64,000 nucleotides of DNA from Roseomonas alba (GTDB taxonomy: Bacteria > Pseudomonadota > Alphaproteobacteria > Acetobacterales > Acetobacteraceae): the NCBI RefSeq assembly GCF_019430885.1, contig NZ_JAHYBZ010000002.1, positions 310,001 to 374,000 of the forward strand. Reading direction: 5' to 3'. Both the position numbers and the translations under genes were made by a program. The notes under the pieces are model-generated. The model made no database searches. It was not told the origin of the DNA and was given only the letters and a program-made list of their open reading frames with translations. Within the stretch, counting starts at the first letter, position 1. Each line of letters begins with the position of its first letter. Below, in pieces: positions 27,383-36,299 of the stretch.

Positions 27383-28036
27383 CTACGACAAACGGTTAGG
27401 TAGGTTCTGTTGCGTGGGTGCGTGCGGCGCACCTCGAGGAGAGGACGAGGGAGTTGACCATCCCTCTGTTCTGACCGCAGGACTGATAATTCGGCGCGAA
27501 AGGTATTCCTGAATATTCTTGAAGTCAGTAAGTATTTCATGAGGGGTTGGTGGACGCGATTGCATGGATGAATATTTTCGAATTCTTTTTAACGATAAAT
27601 CATTTTCTATTTCTTGGGATTTTTCGTCAATTTCTACATTTTTTCGCCAAATATAACAGCTTCCCCCAGTTTCTATTCCTTCCAAAATAACGGAAGAGGC
27701 GTACCATGCCCAACCTGCCGGCCCTCCGGCTAGCGTTTCAATTTCAGATGCGGCAATACCTAGATTTATCGCGGCGGAGAGACATTCACCTCTGCTACCG
27801 TCGGTTAGCTTGGCAACAGAGCCACCCTTCGAGGCAAAATACTTGATGATACTTCCTTTTGTTATTTTTCCACCATTTTCAGAAACTTCTATGATTAAAT
27901 CATAAGCAGATTCAGATAATTCCAATAAAAATTCGAAAGCATCAGCATAGTTAGTTAAATATGATACGATCTCTCCGATAATATCCATATATAGTTTTTT
28001 TGTTGCATCATGCATGATTTTTTCATTCAGATTCAT
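27383..28036 (-). CDS. AT-rich orphan protein of unknown function
   Basis: This 217-residue product is not recognised. The DNA from about 27480 to 28060 is strikingly AT-rich compared with everything around it, a sign of recent transfer. Residues 1-70 are helical and acidic ([21 protein letters not shown]). A glycine-rich hydrophobic segment follows ([20 protein letters not shown] and [16 protein letters not shown], about residues 87-120), which could insert in a membrane. The last ~30 residues are Pro/Ser-rich and GC-rich like the host, as if the original stop were lost. AAGGAG precedes the ATG. It follows the barrel gene by 21 bp, so the two are probably co-transcribed. Confidence 0.72.
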   Translation of the reverse strand: MNLNEKIMHDATKKLYMDIIGEIVSYLTNYADAFEFLLELSESAYDLIIEVSENGGKITKGSIIKYFASKGGSVAKLTDGSRGECLSAAINLGIAASEIETLAGGPAGWAWYASSVILEGIETGGSCYIWRKNVEIDEKSQEIENDLSLKRIRKYSSMQSRPPTPHEILTDFKNIQEYLSRRIISPAVRTEGWSTPSSSPRGAPHAPTQQNLPNRLS

Positions 28037-28057
28037 TGCGTGTTTTCTCCTTTATAT

Positions 28058-29323
28058 TTAGAATTGGATTCCCGTGTTCACATAAAATCCCCTGACCCCC
28101 TGATCCCCCGTCAGAAACGTCGCCCCTACTCGGAACGGACTCTCCCGCCCCCACTGCCCGAATACCCCGAATTCCTGGTAGTTCTGGATGTACACAGCAT
28201 CCCCGGTGAACCGCGTGTCCACCGCGAAGGCCGACAGGATCAGCGCCCGGTCCGCCAGCCGCAGCCCGAAATCCCCTGTCAGCACAATGCCGTTGCGGAA
28301 CACAGTGTTCTGCATGTCGTAGTTGATCGAATACGATCCGACCGTCACAGGAAACGTCGAGACATAGGTCACGCCGTTCGCGATGGTCATGCGGATTTCG
28401 TCGGTGATCGGGAACTGGATCGTCGAGTTCAGCGCCGCCGAATACACCCCCGACCCGCCGCCCAGGTCGATCGAACCGACCCCGCCGATCCGGAAGGACG
28501 GCTGCAGCGTCCACCAGTCGAACACCTTGCGCCGATACAGCATGCCGAGGTTGCCGCCATAAGACTGCGCGCCCTCGGTATTCGTCCAGGACAGCGGCAG
28601 GTCCAGTTCGATCGTGTCGTTCTCCGACAGCACGAAGGTCTGGTTCAGCGGCACCGACAGGCTGCGCGAATTGTACCCTGACGCGGTGAAGCTGGCGAAG
28701 CGCGCAGCCATCCCGAAGCCAGCCTGGCCGCCGCCCACCGCGGCTTCAAGCGCGCGCCCGAAATCCGCGGCGACGAATTGGTTCATCGCGGCGTTCGGGT
28801 TGCCCGCCACGGGATCGATGGCGGTATTGGCGGCCGCGTAGCGAAGCAGGTCGTTGACCTGCGAGGAGCCCTGGCCGCGCAGCCAGTCGACAAAGAGCTG
28901 CTGGCTCTCGTCGCGTGTTGCCCCGTTGAACGTCACATCGATCCCGGGGCCCGGCACGATCACACGCAGGGCCGGTGAGTTGGCCTGGTAGATCGCGGTG
29001 GCGGGCACGCCGCGAAGGTTGATCTGCACCGTTGCCGCCGAAATCTCCGTATATCCGCCGACGATGCTCTGCAGGCCGACGGTATCCAGGCTGTCATAGG
29101 CATCCTGGAGACGGGTGAAGTTCTGCGAACCGGTCTGGCCATCGACCGTCACCGTCACGGAGAAGGGGTCCCGGGCCGAGGCACTGCCCGCGTCCATCAG
29201 CATCAGGAGGCCGATGGTCCCGGCCGCCAGAACTATGCCGACCCTGCTGGTCCGTATTCGCCTGCGCAGACTGCCGCCACGGTCATCCGTTACGAGATCC
29301 TTCTGGAGGGCACGGCAGGACAT
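28058..29323 (-). CDS. Outer-membrane beta-barrel protein with helical N-terminal domain
   Basis: This 421-residue predicted exported protein has a long basic signal region ending near MDAGSASA-RDPF. Residues ~50-200 form a soluble domain. From about 200 onward it shows alternating amphipathic strands (LSVPLNQTFVL, IELDLPLSW, SINYDMQNTVF, ALILSAFAVDTRF) and ends in phenylalanine (NTGIQF), the usual last residue of outer-membrane barrels. The layout recalls small autotransporter-like proteins. It is divergent from LuxR-type regulator 1, which probably controls it, and upstream of the AT-rich gene. No enzymatic motif is visible. Confidence 0.78.
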   Translation of the reverse strand: MSCRALQKDLVTDDRGGSLRRRIRTSRVGIVLAAGTIGLLMLMDAGSASARDPFSVTVTVDGQTGSQNFTRLQDAYDSLDTVGLQSIVGGYTEISAATVQINLRGVPATAIYQANSPALRVIVPGPGIDVTFNGATRDESQQLFVDWLRGQGSSQVNDLLRYAAANTAIDPVAGNPNAAMNQFVAADFGRALEAAVGGGQAGFGMAARFASFTASGYNSRSLSVPLNQTFVLSENDTIELDLPLSWTNTEGAQSYGGNLGMLYRRKVFDWWTLQPSFRIGGVGSIDLGGGSGVYSAALNSTIQFPITDEIRMTIANGVTYVSTFPVTVGSYSINYDMQNTVFRNGIVLTGDFGLRLADRALILSAFAVDTRFTGDAVYIQNYQEFGVFGQWGRESPFRVGATFLTGDQGVRGFYVNTGIQF

Positions 29324-29378
29324 TTCGACTCACTCAAATTGTTCTTATGCATACTAAGAATCGTGCTACGGATGCTGT

Positions 29379-29396
29379 CATCGTCAATCTTGATGA
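29379..29396. promoter_or_regulatory. Candidate operator between barrel gene and LuxR-type regulator 1
   Basis: CATCGTCAATCTTGATGA contains a dyad of half-sites TCGTCA and TGATGA with four bases between. The same 18-base pattern, with 15 of 15 non-spacer bases identical, lies at 36246-36263 upstream of the paralogous regulator. Here it is 56 bp from the barrel start codon, against 57 bp at the other site. Confidence 0.6.
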
Positions 29397-29425
29397 CGAA
29401 TGTTGCTGAAATGGTTGGGGGTCCG

Positions 29426-30601
29426 ATGGAAATCGGTTCTTGGAGCGAACGGACGGAGCGCGACCGGGCCGCTCTCGGGATTCTCGAAGGGCTCTATGAC
29501 GCGGTCACGACCCCTGCCGGCTGGTACGAGAGTTGCCGCGCGCTCGCCGGGCATGTCGGCGCCGAGACCGCGCTCCTCTGCCTCGACAGGGGCAATGCCG
29601 TCATCCCGGTCGCGCTCCCGGGCTTCTCGGCGACCGCGCAGCGGGGATACGCCGAGCACTATCACAGGGTCGATCCCTGGACGCTCGCCGCGCGGCGCCT
29701 CCAGCAAAGCGAGGGGCGCCTATACAGTTTCCTCGGCCAGGACCATGTGCCGGCCTCGGTCTTCGAGGAATCCGAGGTCTGGCAGGATTTCTCCCGGCAT
29801 CATCTCGGTGCTTTCCACCTCCTTGGTTCCGGCTTTCGCATGGATGATGGATCGCAGGCCATACTCGGACTGCACCGGCCGCGTGACGCGCGCGCCTTCG
29901 ACCATGCCGAGCGGCGGCAGCTGCATCGGCTGCTGCCCCACCTGCGCAACGCGCTCTTTCTCGCCCATCGGCTGGACGCCGCCGAAGGCCTCGCCGCGTC
30001 GGGCTTCGCGGTGCTGGAACAGATCGCGTCCGGCATCGCGATCATCGATCGTCAGCGGAATGTCGTCTTCGCCAATGCCGCCATGGAGCGCCATGCCTCG
30101 GCTGCCGAGATCTTGCTTCGCACCGAGGCGGGCAACGCCCCGCCAGGCCGGGGCGCGCTGCTGTCACTGGCACGGCCGGCGGATCAGACGCGCTTCGTCG
30201 AACTGGTGGAGTGCGCCTCGCGCCTCGGTGCGGGCGGTGCCCTGCGGCTCCACTCGGCCGACAGTGGCCGTCATCTTCTCCTGCTCGTCATGCCGTTGCC
30301 GCAGCGGTTGTCGCCCTGGCGTGACAGCGGCCGGATCCTCGCGCCCGGCCGTGTACTGGTCATCCTGCGCGACCAGGCCCATCCCGCAGCGCTTGACGGC
30401 GAGATGCTGAAGTCGCTCTACGGCTTCACGGATGCGGAGGAAGCCGTTGCGCGGGCCTTGCTCGGCGGTCGCTCTCCGGAGGCGGTGGCCAAGGATCGTG
30501 GCGTGTCGGTTCCGACCATCCGCACCCAGATCCGACATATTCTGGAGAAGGCGGGCGCGCGCAGCTTGCGCGAACTGGAAGGGCTGCTGGTCGCGCCGTA
30601 A
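29426..30601 (+). CDS. LuxR-type regulator 1 with PAS-like domain
   Basis: This 391-residue transcription factor has an N-terminal sensory region (EGLYDAVTTPAGWYESCRAL), a PAS-like segment around GFAVLEQIASGIAIIDRQRN, and a C-terminal LuxR-type helix-turn-helix (AKDRGVSVPTIRTQIRHILE). It is clearly a paralogue of the gene at 36300 over its full length. The start is uncertain: ATG codons at 29393 and 29411 are in frame, and 29426 is chosen by alignment with the paralogue. It is divergent from the outer-membrane barrel operon, with a shared dyad in the promoter. The ligand is unknown. Confidence 0.88.
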   Translation: MEIGSWSERTERDRAALGILEGLYDAVTTPAGWYESCRALAGHVGAETALLCLDRGNAVIPVALPGFSATAQRGYAEHYHRVDPWTLAARRLQQSEGRLYSFLGQDHVPASVFEESEVWQDFSRHHLGAFHLLGSGFRMDDGSQAILGLHRPRDARAFDHAERRQLHRLLPHLRNALFLAHRLDAAEGLAASGFAVLEQIASGIAIIDRQRNVVFANAAMERHASAAEILLRTEAGNAPPGRGALLSLARPADQTRFVELVECASRLGAGGALRLHSADSGRHLLLLVMPLPQRLSPWRDSGRILAPGRVLVILRDQAHPAALDGEMLKSLYGFTDAEEAVARALLGGRSPEAVAKDRGVSVPTIRTQIRHILEKAGARSLRELEGLLVAP

Positions 30602-30661
30602 GGGCCGCCGCGCGCTGCTGGCCGCGCGGAGCGCCGGGACGTTACCTCGATTCCAGGGCAA

Positions 30662-30676
30662 TGTTGCATCGCAACA
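30662..30676. promoter_or_regulatory. Small dyad upstream of the SulP permease
   Basis: TGTTGC-ATC-GCAACA is a perfect 6-bp inverted repeat with a 3-base centre, in the 213-bp gap before the permease gene. It could be an operator. The remainder of the gap shows nothing clear. Confidence 0.3.
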
Positions 30677-30814
30677 ATCCCCGTGCGACGCTGCCGTGGT
30701 GATCTCTCGCGCCGCCCGGCTGACGCCGCCCTGATCTGACGGAAACCGACCCGTCCCGCCGCCGGTCCCGTGCCGCGTGGCGCTGTTGCTGTGCGCCCGT
30801 TGAAAGTTCTCGTC

Positions 30815-32287
30815 ATGTCCCTGTCGACTCTCCGCGCCGAATGGGCGCCCACCATCACGCGTGACCTGCTGGCCGGCACTGTCGTTGCCCTCGCTTTGAT
30901 CCCGGAGGCAATCGCCTTCTCCATCATCGCCGGCGTCGATCCGAAGCTTGGCCTCTACGCCTCCTTCTGGATCGCCATCGTCACGGCGATCATGGGCGGG
31001 CGGCCGGCGATGATCTCGGCGGCGACGGGGGCGACGGCGCTCGTGATGGTCACCCTCGTGCGCGACCATGGCGTCGACTACCTGTTCGCGGCGACCGTGC
31101 TGACCGGGGTGTTGCAGATTGCGGCACGCTTCCTGCGGCTCGGCGACCTGATGCGCTTCGTGTCGCGGTCAGTCGTGACGGGCTTCGTCAATGCGCTCGC
31201 CATCCTGATCTTCCTCGCCCAGATGCCGGAGGTGATCGGCATGGGCTGGCAGGTCTATGCGATGGTCGCGGTGGGGCTCGGCATCATCTACCTGCTGCCG
31301 CGCCTGACGGATGCGGTGCCCTCAGCGCTGGTCACCATCGTGCTGCTGACGGCGCTGACGATCGGCTTCGGCTGGGACTTCCGCACCGTCGGCGACATGG
31401 GCCAGTTGCCGACCGACTTCCCCGGCTTCGCCCTGCCCAATGTCCCGTTCAACCTTGAGACGCTGCGCATCGTCCTGCCCTATGCGGCGACGCTCGCGAT
31501 GATCGGGCTGCTGGAGAGCCTGATGACGGCCGCGATCATCGACGAGATGACCGACACGACTTCCGACAAGAACCGGGAATGCTCGGGGCAGGGGCTCGGC
31601 AACATCGTCTCCGGCCTGTTCGGCGGCATGGCGGGCTGCGCGATGATCGGGCAGTCGGTGATCAACGTCTCCTCGGGCGGGCGGGGGCGGCTGTCCTGCC
31701 TGTGGGCCGGCGGCTTCCTGCTGTTCCTGGTCCTGGTGCTGGGCGATTGGGTGAAGCAGATCCCGATGCCGGCGCTGGTGGCGGTGATGATCATGGTCTC
31801 GATCAACACCTTCCAGTGGCGATCGCTGCGCACGCTGGTGACACATCCGCGGTCCTCCAGCCTGGTGATGGTCGCGACCGTGGTCGTGGTCGTCTTCACC
31901 CATGACCTCGCCAAGGGTGTGCTGGTCGGCGTGATCCTGTCGGGGCTGTTCTTCGCGCAGAAGGTGTCGCGCTTCTTCGGCGTGACCTCCTCGCTGGACG
32001 GCGGCGCGCGCACCTATCGCGTCACCGGGCAGATCTTCTTCGCCACCGCCGAGGCCTTCCACACCGCCTTCGACTTCCGCGAGCCGCTGGCGGCTGCCGT
32101 GATCGACGTGCACGACGCGCATTTCTGGGACATCACGGCGATCAACGCGCTCGACCGCGTGGTGCTGAAGTTCCGCCACCACGGCATCCCCGTGGAGATC
32201 ATCGGGCTGAACGAGGCGAGCCGCACCCTGGTCGAGAAGCTCGCACGCCACGACAAGCCCGACGCGGCGCCGGCGTTGGGGCACTGA
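30815..32287 (+). CDS. SulP-family anion permease with C-terminal STAS domain
   Basis: This 490-residue inner-membrane transporter opens with [20 protein letters not shown], the SulP first-helix signature, and has roughly twelve hydrophobic segments up to residue ~385. The C-terminal ~100 residues form a STAS domain ([32 protein letters not shown]). The family carries sulfate, bicarbonate or dicarboxylates; the substrate here is not decidable. The ATG at 30815 fits the family start better than the longer frame from 30770. The HD-domain gene starts five bases later, indicating an operon. Confidence 0.92.
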   Translation: MSLSTLRAEWAPTITRDLLAGTVVALALIPEAIAFSIIAGVDPKLGLYASFWIAIVTAIMGGRPAMISAATGATALVMVTLVRDHGVDYLFAATVLTGVLQIAARFLRLGDLMRFVSRSVVTGFVNALAILIFLAQMPEVIGMGWQVYAMVAVGLGIIYLLPRLTDAVPSALVTIVLLTALTIGFGWDFRTVGDMGQLPTDFPGFALPNVPFNLETLRIVLPYAATLAMIGLLESLMTAAIIDEMTDTTSDKNRECSGQGLGNIVSGLFGGMAGCAMIGQSVINVSSGGRGRLSCLWAGGFLLFLVLVLGDWVKQIPMPALVAVMIMVSINTFQWRSLRTLVTHPRSSSLVMVATVVVVVFTHDLAKGVLVGVILSGLFFAQKVSRFFGVTSSLDGGARTYRVTGQIFFATAEAFHTAFDFREPLAAAVIDVHDAHFWDITAINALDRVVLKFRHHGIPVEIIGLNEASRTLVEKLARHDKPDAAPALGH

Positions 32288-32291
32288 CCCG

Positions 32292-32870
32292 ATGGAGGAC
32301 ACCATCGCCGCGACGCTCGCCTTCCTGCGGGAGGCCGAGCGGCTGAAGGACGTGATGCGATCCGGCCGGACCAGCCGAGGGCGCCCCGAAAGCACCGCCG
32401 AGCACAGCTGGCGCCTGTGCCTGATGGTCATGGTCTTCGCGCGTGACCTGCCGGGTATCGACCTGTCGCGCCTGCTGCGCATCTGCATCGTGCACGATCT
32501 CGGGGAGGCATTGTCGGGCGACGTGCCCGCCACCGACCAGACGCCCGATGACGGCCGCGCGGCACGGGAGCGTGCCGACCTCGAACGCCTGGCCGCGCCG
32601 CTGCCGGCCGGCATCCGCAGCGAGATCCTGTCCTTGGCCGCGGAATACGAGGCAGGGAAGACGCCCGAGGCCCAGCTCGCCAAGGGCTTCGACAAGCTCG
32701 AGACCCTGTTGCAGCATACCCAGGGCGCGAACGGACCGGGCTTCGACTACGCCTTCAACCTGGACTATGGGCGTGCGCGCACCGACGCCCATCCCCTGCT
32801 CGCCGCGATCCGTGAGAGGATCGACGCGGCGACGCGTGCCCGCATCGGGGATTCCGCGGCGCAGGAGTGA
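32292..32870 (+). CDS. HD-domain phosphohydrolase (YfbR/HDDC2-like)
   Basis: This 192-residue metal-dependent hydrolase of the HD superfamily is probably a nucleotidase. STAEHSWR supplies the first histidine, CIVHDLGEA the His-Asp pair, and FDKLETLLQH the late aspartate. That set is usual for 5'-deoxynucleotidases of the YfbR/HDDC2 type. It sits in a tight run between the SulP permease and the site-2 protease, so it is likely co-transcribed with both. Confidence 0.87.
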   Translation: MEDTIAATLAFLREAERLKDVMRSGRTSRGRPESTAEHSWRLCLMVMVFARDLPGIDLSRLLRICIVHDLGEALSGDVPATDQTPDDGRAARERADLERLAAPLPAGIRSEILSLAAEYEAGKTPEAQLAKGFDKLETLLQHTQGANGPGFDYAFNLDYGRARTDAHPLLAAIRERIDAATRARIGDSAAQE

Positions 32871-32874
32871 ATCC

Positions 32875-33930
32875 ATGGCCTGGTCCTTCCCCATCGGCAC
32901 CGTCCGCGGCACCGTCATCCGCGTCCATGTCACCTTCTTCCTGCTGCTCGCCTGGATCGGCGCGGTGCATGCGTCGCGCGGCGGGATCGGCGATGCGGTG
33001 GCCGGCATCGCCTTCATCTGCCTGATCTTCGGCTGCGTCGTGCTGCATGAGCTCGGCCACGCCGCGGCGGCCGCGCGCTACGGCATCGCCACGCCTGACA
33101 TCACGCTGCTGCCGATCGGCGGGCTCGCGCGGCTGGACCATATTCCCGAGGAACCCTGGCGCGAGATCGCCATCGCGATCGCCGGCCCGGCGGTGAATGT
33201 CGCGATCTGTCTGGTGCTGGCGGCGGTGCTGGGGGGCATCCCCTCCGCCGCGGAAGGGCTGACGGTGGAGGACCCACGCGCCGGCTTCCTGCCGCGGTTG
33301 TTCTGGGTCAACGCCTTCCTCGTGCTGTTCAACCTGATCCCGGCTTTCCCGATGGATGGCGGCCGCGTCCTGCGCGCCGCGCTGGCGCTGCGCATGCCCC
33401 ACGCCGCGGCGACGCAGGTGGCGGCGAAGATCGGGCAGGGGGTGGCGATCCTGCTCGGCTTCCTCGGGCTGTTCGGCTCGCCGCTGCTGATCTTCATCGC
33501 GCTGTTCGTCTGGCTCGGCGCGGCGGGGGAGAGTGCCGAGGAATCCCTGCGCAGCGCGACGCGCGGCCTGTCCGCCGAGGATGCGATGGAAACGCGCTTC
33601 GAGGCACTGCCGCCCGAGGCCGACATCGCCGCCGCGGCCGAGGCCCTGCTGCGCACGCCACAGCAGGATTTCCCGGTGGTGGACGGACAGGGGCGGCTGA
33701 TGGGCCTGCTGACGCGGGATGCCATCATCCACGCGCTGCGCGCCGGCTGGGCGCAGACGCCGGTCGCCGATGCGATGCACGACATCCCGCGTCTCACGCG
33801 CCGCACGCCGATCGATGCCGCGCTGAAGACGCTCCAGGGCGTCCCGGCGGTCGCGGTGGAGGAGGAGGGGCGGCTGGTCGGGCTGATCACGCCGGCGAAC
33901 ATTGCCGACCTGATCGCGCTGAAGGGCTGA
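32875..33930 (+). CDS. Site-2 protease-type intramembrane metalloprotease with two CBS domains
   Basis: This 351-residue membrane protease has zinc ligands H58 and H62 in HELGH and an aspartate, D161, in FPMDGGR. About five transmembrane helices span residues 1-225. A pair of CBS domains follows (~230-350; FPVVDGQGRLMGLLTRDAII and VEEEGRLVGLITPANIADL). CBS-containing site-2 proteases are thought to sense nucleotides and cleave membrane substrates. The start four bases after the HD-gene stop suggests an operon. The substrate is unknown. Confidence 0.93.
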   Translation: MAWSFPIGTVRGTVIRVHVTFFLLLAWIGAVHASRGGIGDAVAGIAFICLIFGCVVLHELGHAAAAARYGIATPDITLLPIGGLARLDHIPEEPWREIAIAIAGPAVNVAICLVLAAVLGGIPSAAEGLTVEDPRAGFLPRLFWVNAFLVLFNLIPAFPMDGGRVLRAALALRMPHAAATQVAAKIGQGVAILLGFLGLFGSPLLIFIALFVWLGAAGESAEESLRSATRGLSAEDAMETRFEALPPEADIAAAAEALLRTPQQDFPVVDGQGRLMGLLTRDAIIHALRAGWAQTPVADAMHDIPRLTRRTPIDAALKTLQGVPAVAVEEEGRLVGLITPANIADLIALKG

Positions 33931-33943
33931 CGACCCTGCCGCG

Positions 33944-34510
33944 TCAGCGCGGGCGTGGCGGCGCGCCGAACAGCAAGCTCCGCATGCGGTCATGCCCGAG
34001 CGCGAGCGAGATCTGGCGGAAGCCGCAGAACGGGATCAGGGCGACGAACATGCTCAGTGCCGCCAGGCTGAGCCCGACGAACCCGCCGCCGCCGATCAGG
34101 GGAACGCTGGCCGCCGCCGTCTCGCCGGCGATCATGCCGGTGATCACATGTTCCAGCACATGCACGGCGATGAACAGCAGGCCGAGGATCAGCGCCTCGA
34201 TGACGATGGGGTAGATCAGCGGGTGTGGCCGGATGCGCGATCCGATCCGCAGCTTCTCGGCAACCAGCATCACCTTCGCGAGCACGAGCGCATTGACCAG
34301 CGCCCAGCCATGCGGCGCGAAGCTGATGGCACGTTCGCGCAGTGCCATCTCCTGGTGGATGGTGAAGACGCCGAGCAGCACCCAGAGATAGACGAAGCTG
34401 ATCAGGTAGCTGCGCAGCTCCTCGGCCAGCACGTGGCGGATCCGGTGCAGCCGGGACGGCTGGCCCTGGCCGGTGGCAAGGCCGCTGGTGCCGGTGAGGT
34501 CGTCGTGCAT
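33944..34510 (-). CDS. Four-helix integral membrane protein, function unknown
   Basis: This 188-residue protein has a polar N-terminus, then hydrophobic segments near residues 35-53, 67-85, 97-122 and 135-165. The third is followed by a Gly-rich loop (PLIGGGGFVG). No charged residues suited to catalysis stand out in the helices. It is transcribed in the same direction as the downstream-lying acyltransferase/oxygenase pair but separated from it by 159 bp, so a shared transcript is possible. It converges with the site-2 protease gene. Confidence 0.75.
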   Translation of the reverse strand: MHDDLTGTSGLATGQGQPSRLHRIRHVLAEELRSYLISFVYLWVLLGVFTIHQEMALRERAISFAPHGWALVNALVLAKVMLVAEKLRIGSRIRPHPLIYPIVIEALILGLLFIAVHVLEHVITGMIAGETAAASVPLIGGGGFVGLSLAALSMFVALIPFCGFRQISLALGHDRMRSLLFGAPPRPR

Positions 34511-34669
34511 GATCGCCGCTCCTGAGGCCGGGGACGCACAGGGCGGTGATCATAGCCACGAAGGCCGGGGCAGGCGACGGGGCGGCGTCCGCCTGGCTGC
34601 ACCGGGATGCCGCGTCCACGGCGGCCGGTGGCGGTCGCGCCGCGTGACCCGCTCGGCGCCCCCCGGGGC

Positions 34670-35428
34670 TTATCCCGCCCGACGCTGTGGCAGCGCGGCG
34701 GGCGCCTCGGCGTCGCGCGCCGCCCGCTCATAGGCTTCCTCCCACACCGGCAGCGGATAGACCGCGTGGAAGTAGTCGAAGCAGCGGAACATGGCATCCG
34801 CGCTGTCCGGATACCGCGTCACGACGTCGAGGATGAGATGCCTGATGAAGCTCGCATGCTTGGCGTCCTCGGTCGCGTGCTCGATCACGAAGCGGAGGCC
34901 CTCGGCCGGGAGAGCCCGGCCGTCGATGATCGGCAGGGCCGCCTTGGTGACAAGCGCGGTCAGTTGCTCGAACAGATACTCGGCTCCGAGATAGCCCATC
35001 GGTTCCTCGATCTCGGCCATGCGCCACCAAACCGCGGCGACCGCGAACGTCGCGGGCGAGGCGTGGCGCACCGGTTCCGCGCTGCCCAGCCTCCCGCGAT
35101 CCTCGCGCGCCCAGATCCCGTGCTCGGCCTCGAGCGCCTTGTGGCCGCATAGGCGCTGGATCAGCTTCACCTCATTCTTCGGCAGGCGGCCGAGCATGTG
35201 GAAGCCTGCCTCGGTCGTATGGCACTGGTACATGTCGACTGCGTGGAGGATCTCCCTGGCGAGGGCGAGGATCCGGTGCCGCGGCGTCTGCGGGTCCGTG
35301 ATCAGCCTCCAGCCGCGCCAGGCCATGACGTCCTGAAAGATCGCGTTCGTCCGGCGATCGAGTTCGGCGAAGACCTGCTTCGCGTGGTTCGAGGCGATCC
35401 TGCGGCCTGGCGGCGTGATGACGGTCAT
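34670..35428 (-). CDS. Haem-oxygenase-like diiron oxidase (iron-containing redox enzyme family)
   Basis: This 252-residue all-helical protein carries what looks like the diiron ligand set of haem-oxygenase-like oxidases: E100-x2-H103 (LEAEHG), a glutamate around 150-154 (LGAEYLFEQL) and H184-x3-D188-x2-H191 (EHATEDAKHASF). The last spacing is that of the CADD/UndA-type group. Known members oxidise or decarboxylate amino acids and fatty acids, or modify N-acyl substrates. Its ATG overlaps the stop of the acyltransferase gene (ATGA), so the two are translationally coupled and probably act in sequence. The reaction is inferred, not known. Confidence 0.7.
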   Translation of the reverse strand: MTVITPPGRRIASNHAKQVFAELDRRTNAIFQDVMAWRGWRLITDPQTPRHRILALAREILHAVDMYQCHTTEAGFHMLGRLPKNEVKLIQRLCGHKALEAEHGIWAREDRGRLGSAEPVRHASPATFAVAAVWWRMAEIEEPMGYLGAEYLFEQLTALVTKAALPIIDGRALPAEGLRFVIEHATEDAKHASFIRHLILDVVTRYPDSADAMFRCFDYFHAVYPLPVWEEAYERAARDAEAPAALPQRRAG

Positions 35429-36189
35429 CGAAGCGGCTCCGGTATCGGCGGGGTGGGGCGGGACGCGCGATGACCGAAGATGCGGTCATGCTCGGCAAGC
35501 AGGGGCGAGTTCACGCGTACCATGTGGGCGCGGTCCCGGCTGTCCAGCATCATCGGCTGCAGGGGACCGGCGACGGGATCCTGGTAGACCTCGCCCGTCG
35601 GGCGGAATCCGAAGCGCTCGAACAGCGGGAACAGGGCCGGCCTCGTGCCGGCGACACTCCAGGCCAGCCCACTCAGGACCCCGATCCGGTAGAGATGGCG
35701 GAAGATCGGCACGAGCCACGCACGGGCCCCGAAGCCGGACGCAAGCACGAGGCGCGAATTGAAGGCGATCGCCGGCAGGGACGACGCTGCCAGCCCCGCA
35801 TGCGCGGCAAGAGCGGCAAGCTGGGGATCGGCGAGGGCCGGCTCCGCCCGCGTCAGGCGGCATCCGACCAGGCAGCGGCCGGCCCGCGTGACGTGAAGGT
35901 TGAGGCTGTATCGGTCGACCGGATCGATGAAGGTGCCAGCCACCGTGTCGGCCGAAGGATACTTCTTCCCGGCCTGCGCGATGAACATCGCGTATCGCAG
36001 CCGGCCGATCCCCGTCAGGGCTGCCCCGGAACGCGCGACCTGGACGCCATCAGCATCGGACGCGGCCAGCGCTCCGGCGTTCCAGAACCGGAACTCCGAC
36101 TGGTCGAACGCCTCCGGCACGCCTGATTCGCGCGCATCCGACGCATCCCGCCCAGGATCCTCGGCCCGCGTCGGGGCTGAATGGCGCAT
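35425..36189 (-). CDS. FeeM/LuxI-fold N-acyltransferase (N-acyl amino acid synthase-like)
   Basis: This 254-residue protein resembles GNAT-related acyltransferases of the FeeM/autoinducer synthase type, which join an acyl-ACP chain to an amino acid or other amine. Features are RLRYAMFIAQAGKKYPSADT, then DRYSLNLHVTRAGRCLVGCR (sheet with VGCRL as the core strand), FNSRLVLASGFGARAW, and LFERFGFRPTGEVYQDP as the C-terminal GF-containing strand. It is the first gene of a coupled pair with the diiron oxidase and is divergent from LuxR-type regulator 2. Alternative readings are an exosortase-associated acyltransferase or another GNAT. The substrate is unknown. Confidence 0.68.
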   Translation of the reverse strand: MRHSAPTRAEDPGRDASDARESGVPEAFDQSEFRFWNAGALAASDADGVQVARSGAALTGIGRLRYAMFIAQAGKKYPSADTVAGTFIDPVDRYSLNLHVTRAGRCLVGCRLTRAEPALADPQLAALAAHAGLAASSLPAIAFNSRLVLASGFGARAWLVPIFRHLYRIGVLSGLAWSVAGTRPALFPLFERFGFRPTGEVYQDPVAGPLQPMMLDSRDRAHMVRVNSPLLAEHDRIFGHRASRPTPPIPEPLR

Positions 36190-36245
36190 GAAGGGGGCTC
36201 CGGCAGCTGAAACGCCAGAACAGTGGAGAGCATGACCGACGACGA

Positions 36246-36263
36246 CATCGTCATGATTGATGA
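36246..36263. promoter_or_regulatory. Candidate operator between acyltransferase and LuxR-type regulator 2
   Basis: CATCGTCATGATTGATGA repeats the dyad found at 29379-29396 (half-sites TCGTCA and TGATGA). It lies 57 bp from the acyltransferase start codon and 37 bp from the regulator start, in a short AT-rich divergent promoter (36190-36299). Confidence 0.6.
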
Positions 36264-36299
36264 TATTTGCCGGATCGGAATTTTTGTTATTGTAGCGGT

